NCBI GenBank assembly: GCA_964650975.1 | Contig: CAZYWA010000442.1 | Coordinates: 1-6,839 of the forward strand | DNA: 6,839 nucleotides | Origin: CAZYWA01 sp964650975 [NCBI: uncultured bacterium] | GTDB lineage: Bacteria > JADJOY01 | Direction of reading: 5' to 3' | Shown: positions 6,058 through 6,839 of the stretch, piece by piece | How the letters are laid out: the number at the start of each line of letters is the position of its first letter | Position numbering within the stretch: position 1 is the stretch's first letter | Notes under the pieces: model-generated | Told to the model about the DNA's origin: nothing | What the model saw: only the letters and a program-made list of their open reading frames with translations | The model's database searches: none | Position numbers and translations under genes: made by a program

Positions 6058-6638
6058 TCGAGCCAGCTGCGGACTTCCCGTGCGCTGGTCAGGGCGTGTG
6101 CGGCCACGTCCGAGACTCGCACGCGGGTACCCGTCTCGCTCCCCTCCACCAGGTCGGCGAGACGTTCGTGCGCGCTGGCGATCCGATCCGCGGGCTCGGG
6201 CCAGGTGAGCTCCAGCATTCGCTCGAACACGGCTCCCTGGCGACGCGCCATCCGCTCGAGCAGGTCGAGTGCCACCGCCGGGCAGGCGCGGATCACGCGG
6301 TTGAGCTCCGCGCGGCCGACGTGCATCAAACGACACGGCTTCAGGGCATGCGCCGAGGTGAGGCGCCGCCGCCCGGCGAGCGCTCCGTCCTCACCGAACG
6401 GCGTCCCGGGCCACACCAGATCCAGGATGAAGTCCGCGCCGCCCGCTCGACGAGTGAGCTTCAGGCCGCCCGAGATCAGGAAATAAATTCCATCGGCATC
6501 CTCACCTTCCGCGTAGAGAAGGTCGCCCTCATCCGCGTCCAGGACACGCGCGGCTCGGCGCAGCTCGGCGGGCCATCGCCCGGCCGCCGGAAGTCGAGTT
6601 TCGGTACCGTGATGAATAGCCAGCATGTGCTCCCCCAT
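6054..6638 (-). CDS. CRP/FNR-family regulator with a short, wingless HTH domain
   Basis: A 194-residue protein with a cyclic-nucleotide-binding-like beta-roll (about 25-115). It includes DEGDLLYAEGEDADGIYFLI, the phosphate-binding-cassette-like FGEDGALAG (81-89) and RRRLTSAHA. A long dimerisation helix follows (about 118-145), then a C-terminal helix-turn-helix (RVRVSDVAAHA-LTSAREVRSWLE). Aligned with E. coli CRP, it stops right after the recognition helix and lacks the roughly 20 residues that form the wing. There are four arginines near the cassette but no exact match to the CRP R82-S83 pair, so the ligand is uncertain; the four cysteines expected of an FNR iron-sulfur cluster are absent. 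ATG 6638 abuts the GGGGG that ends a leader hairpin, and ATG 6626 (Met5) is an alternative with GGGGGAG before it. Its stop overlaps the TPR gene start (ATGA). Confidence 0.85.
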   Translation of the reverse strand: MGEHMLAIHHGTETRLPAAGRWPAELRRAARVLDADEGDLLYAEGEDADGIYFLISGGLKLTRRAGGADFILDLVWPGTPFGEDGALAGRRRLTSAHALKPCRLMHVGRAELNRVIRACPAVALDLLERMARRQGAVFERMLELTWPEPADRIASAHERLADLVEGSETGTRVRVSDVAAHALTSAREVRSWLE

Positions 6639-6643
6639 CCCCC

Positions 6644-6665
6644 GACGGCCGTTTCGCCGGCCGTC
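6644..6665 (-). promoter_or_regulatory. Leader hairpin immediately upstream of the CRP-like start
   Basis: Perfect 8-bp arms GACGGCCG and CGGCCGTC enclose a 6-nt loop (GCGAAA on the minus strand). The stem ends 5 nt before ATG 6638, leaving only GGGGG between, so the hairpin could limit ribosome access to that start or mark the true start as ATG 6626. Confidence 0.5.
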
Positions 6666-6839
6666 CTGGATTCCCCGTGCGGTTAGTGCCGTGCAACCGG
6701 CATTCCGGCGTCAGGGGTGGGAAACCACGTCGAGGAGCTCGAGCAGAGAGCGGTATAAATGAATGATTTACTGCAGTTGTAGGTCATCTCCCCTGAGTCC
6801 CGAGTCCGAGGGTCGTCCGCTCTACGTTCAGCAACTGGC
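6666..6839. other. Intergenic control region with no gene seen
   Basis: No convincing coding frame, tRNA-like fold or repeat array is visible from 6666 to the right edge, apart from the AT-rich dyad at 6756-6770. It is probably the promoter region of the CRP-like/TPR pair, and perhaps of a gene beginning beyond the window. Confidence 0.5.
6756..6770. promoter_or_regulatory. AT-rich dyad upstream of the CRP-like gene
   Basis: TAAAT and ATTTA form a perfect inverted repeat around GAATG inside the most AT-rich patch of the last 200 bp. On the plus strand TATAAA (6754-6759) also resembles a -10 hexamer, but there is no matching -35. It may be an operator for the CRP-like protein itself, or part of a promoter for either direction. 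Confidence 0.35.

Noticed and set aside
6692-6707. A sigma-54-like GG-N10-GC arrangement (minus strand, ending TTGCA) upstream of the CRP-like gene
   Set aside because: The spacing is right, but the upstream block lacks the TGGCAC consensus and such spaced dinucleotides are common in GC-rich DNA. There is no sigma-54 activator gene in view.
6771-6839. tRNA or the start of a plus-strand gene at the right edge
   Set aside because: No cloverleaf arms or TTCGA-type loop are visible, and no start codon with a ribosome binding site leads into an open frame within the window.

Overview
The window is a GC-rich, gene-dense bacterial chromosome segment with eight protein-coding genes. There is no sign of mobile elements, CRISPR arrays, tRNA or rRNA. 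Outer-membrane-type lipoproteins with lipobox signals, sigma-70 regulation, Shine-Dalgarno sites and an L3 of the 'SHGTHE...RHGGSIG' type point to a high-GC Gram-negative bacterium. A deltaproteobacterial or related lineage is my guess; the sequence alone does not settle it.

Layout. A minus-strand gene for an unrecognised protein, probably exported, runs off the left edge (1-612). It is divergent from a sigma-70 family RNA polymerase sigma factor on the plus strand (925-2166), and the roughly 310-bp region between them carries promoter-like and dyad sequences. A strong 15-bp GAAA-loop hairpin (2188-2221) separates the sigma gene from a convergent two-gene minus-strand unit. That unit encodes a lipoprotein joining a SurA-like N-terminal region to a DsbA/thioredoxin domain with a CPFC active site (3891-2770), and then a small lipoprotein with two extra cysteines (2759-2259). 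A divergent promoter region of about 240 bp follows. Next comes a plus-strand gene for ribosomal protein L3 (rplC, 4131-4811), which has none of its usual S10-operon neighbours, and then a DHRS4-like short-chain dehydrogenase/reductase (4858-5640). Convergent to these is a translationally coupled minus-strand pair: a CRP/FNR-family regulator whose helix-turn-helix domain lacks the usual wing (6638-6054), overlapping by ATGA a small three-TPR protein (6057-5662). The last 200 bp hold the leader and probable control region of that pair.

How the genes may work together. The thiol oxidoreductase and the small lipoprotein are very likely co-expressed envelope proteins, and the second could be a client or partner of the first. 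The CRP-like protein and the TPR protein probably form a regulatory pair. The sigma factor, L3 and the reductase look like independent functions placed side by side. I see no defence, secretion or biosynthetic cluster. The points most worth a second look are the isolated rplC gene, the wingless CRP-like regulator with its TPR partner, the SurA-DsbA fusion, and the unusual promoter-contact residues of the sigma factor.
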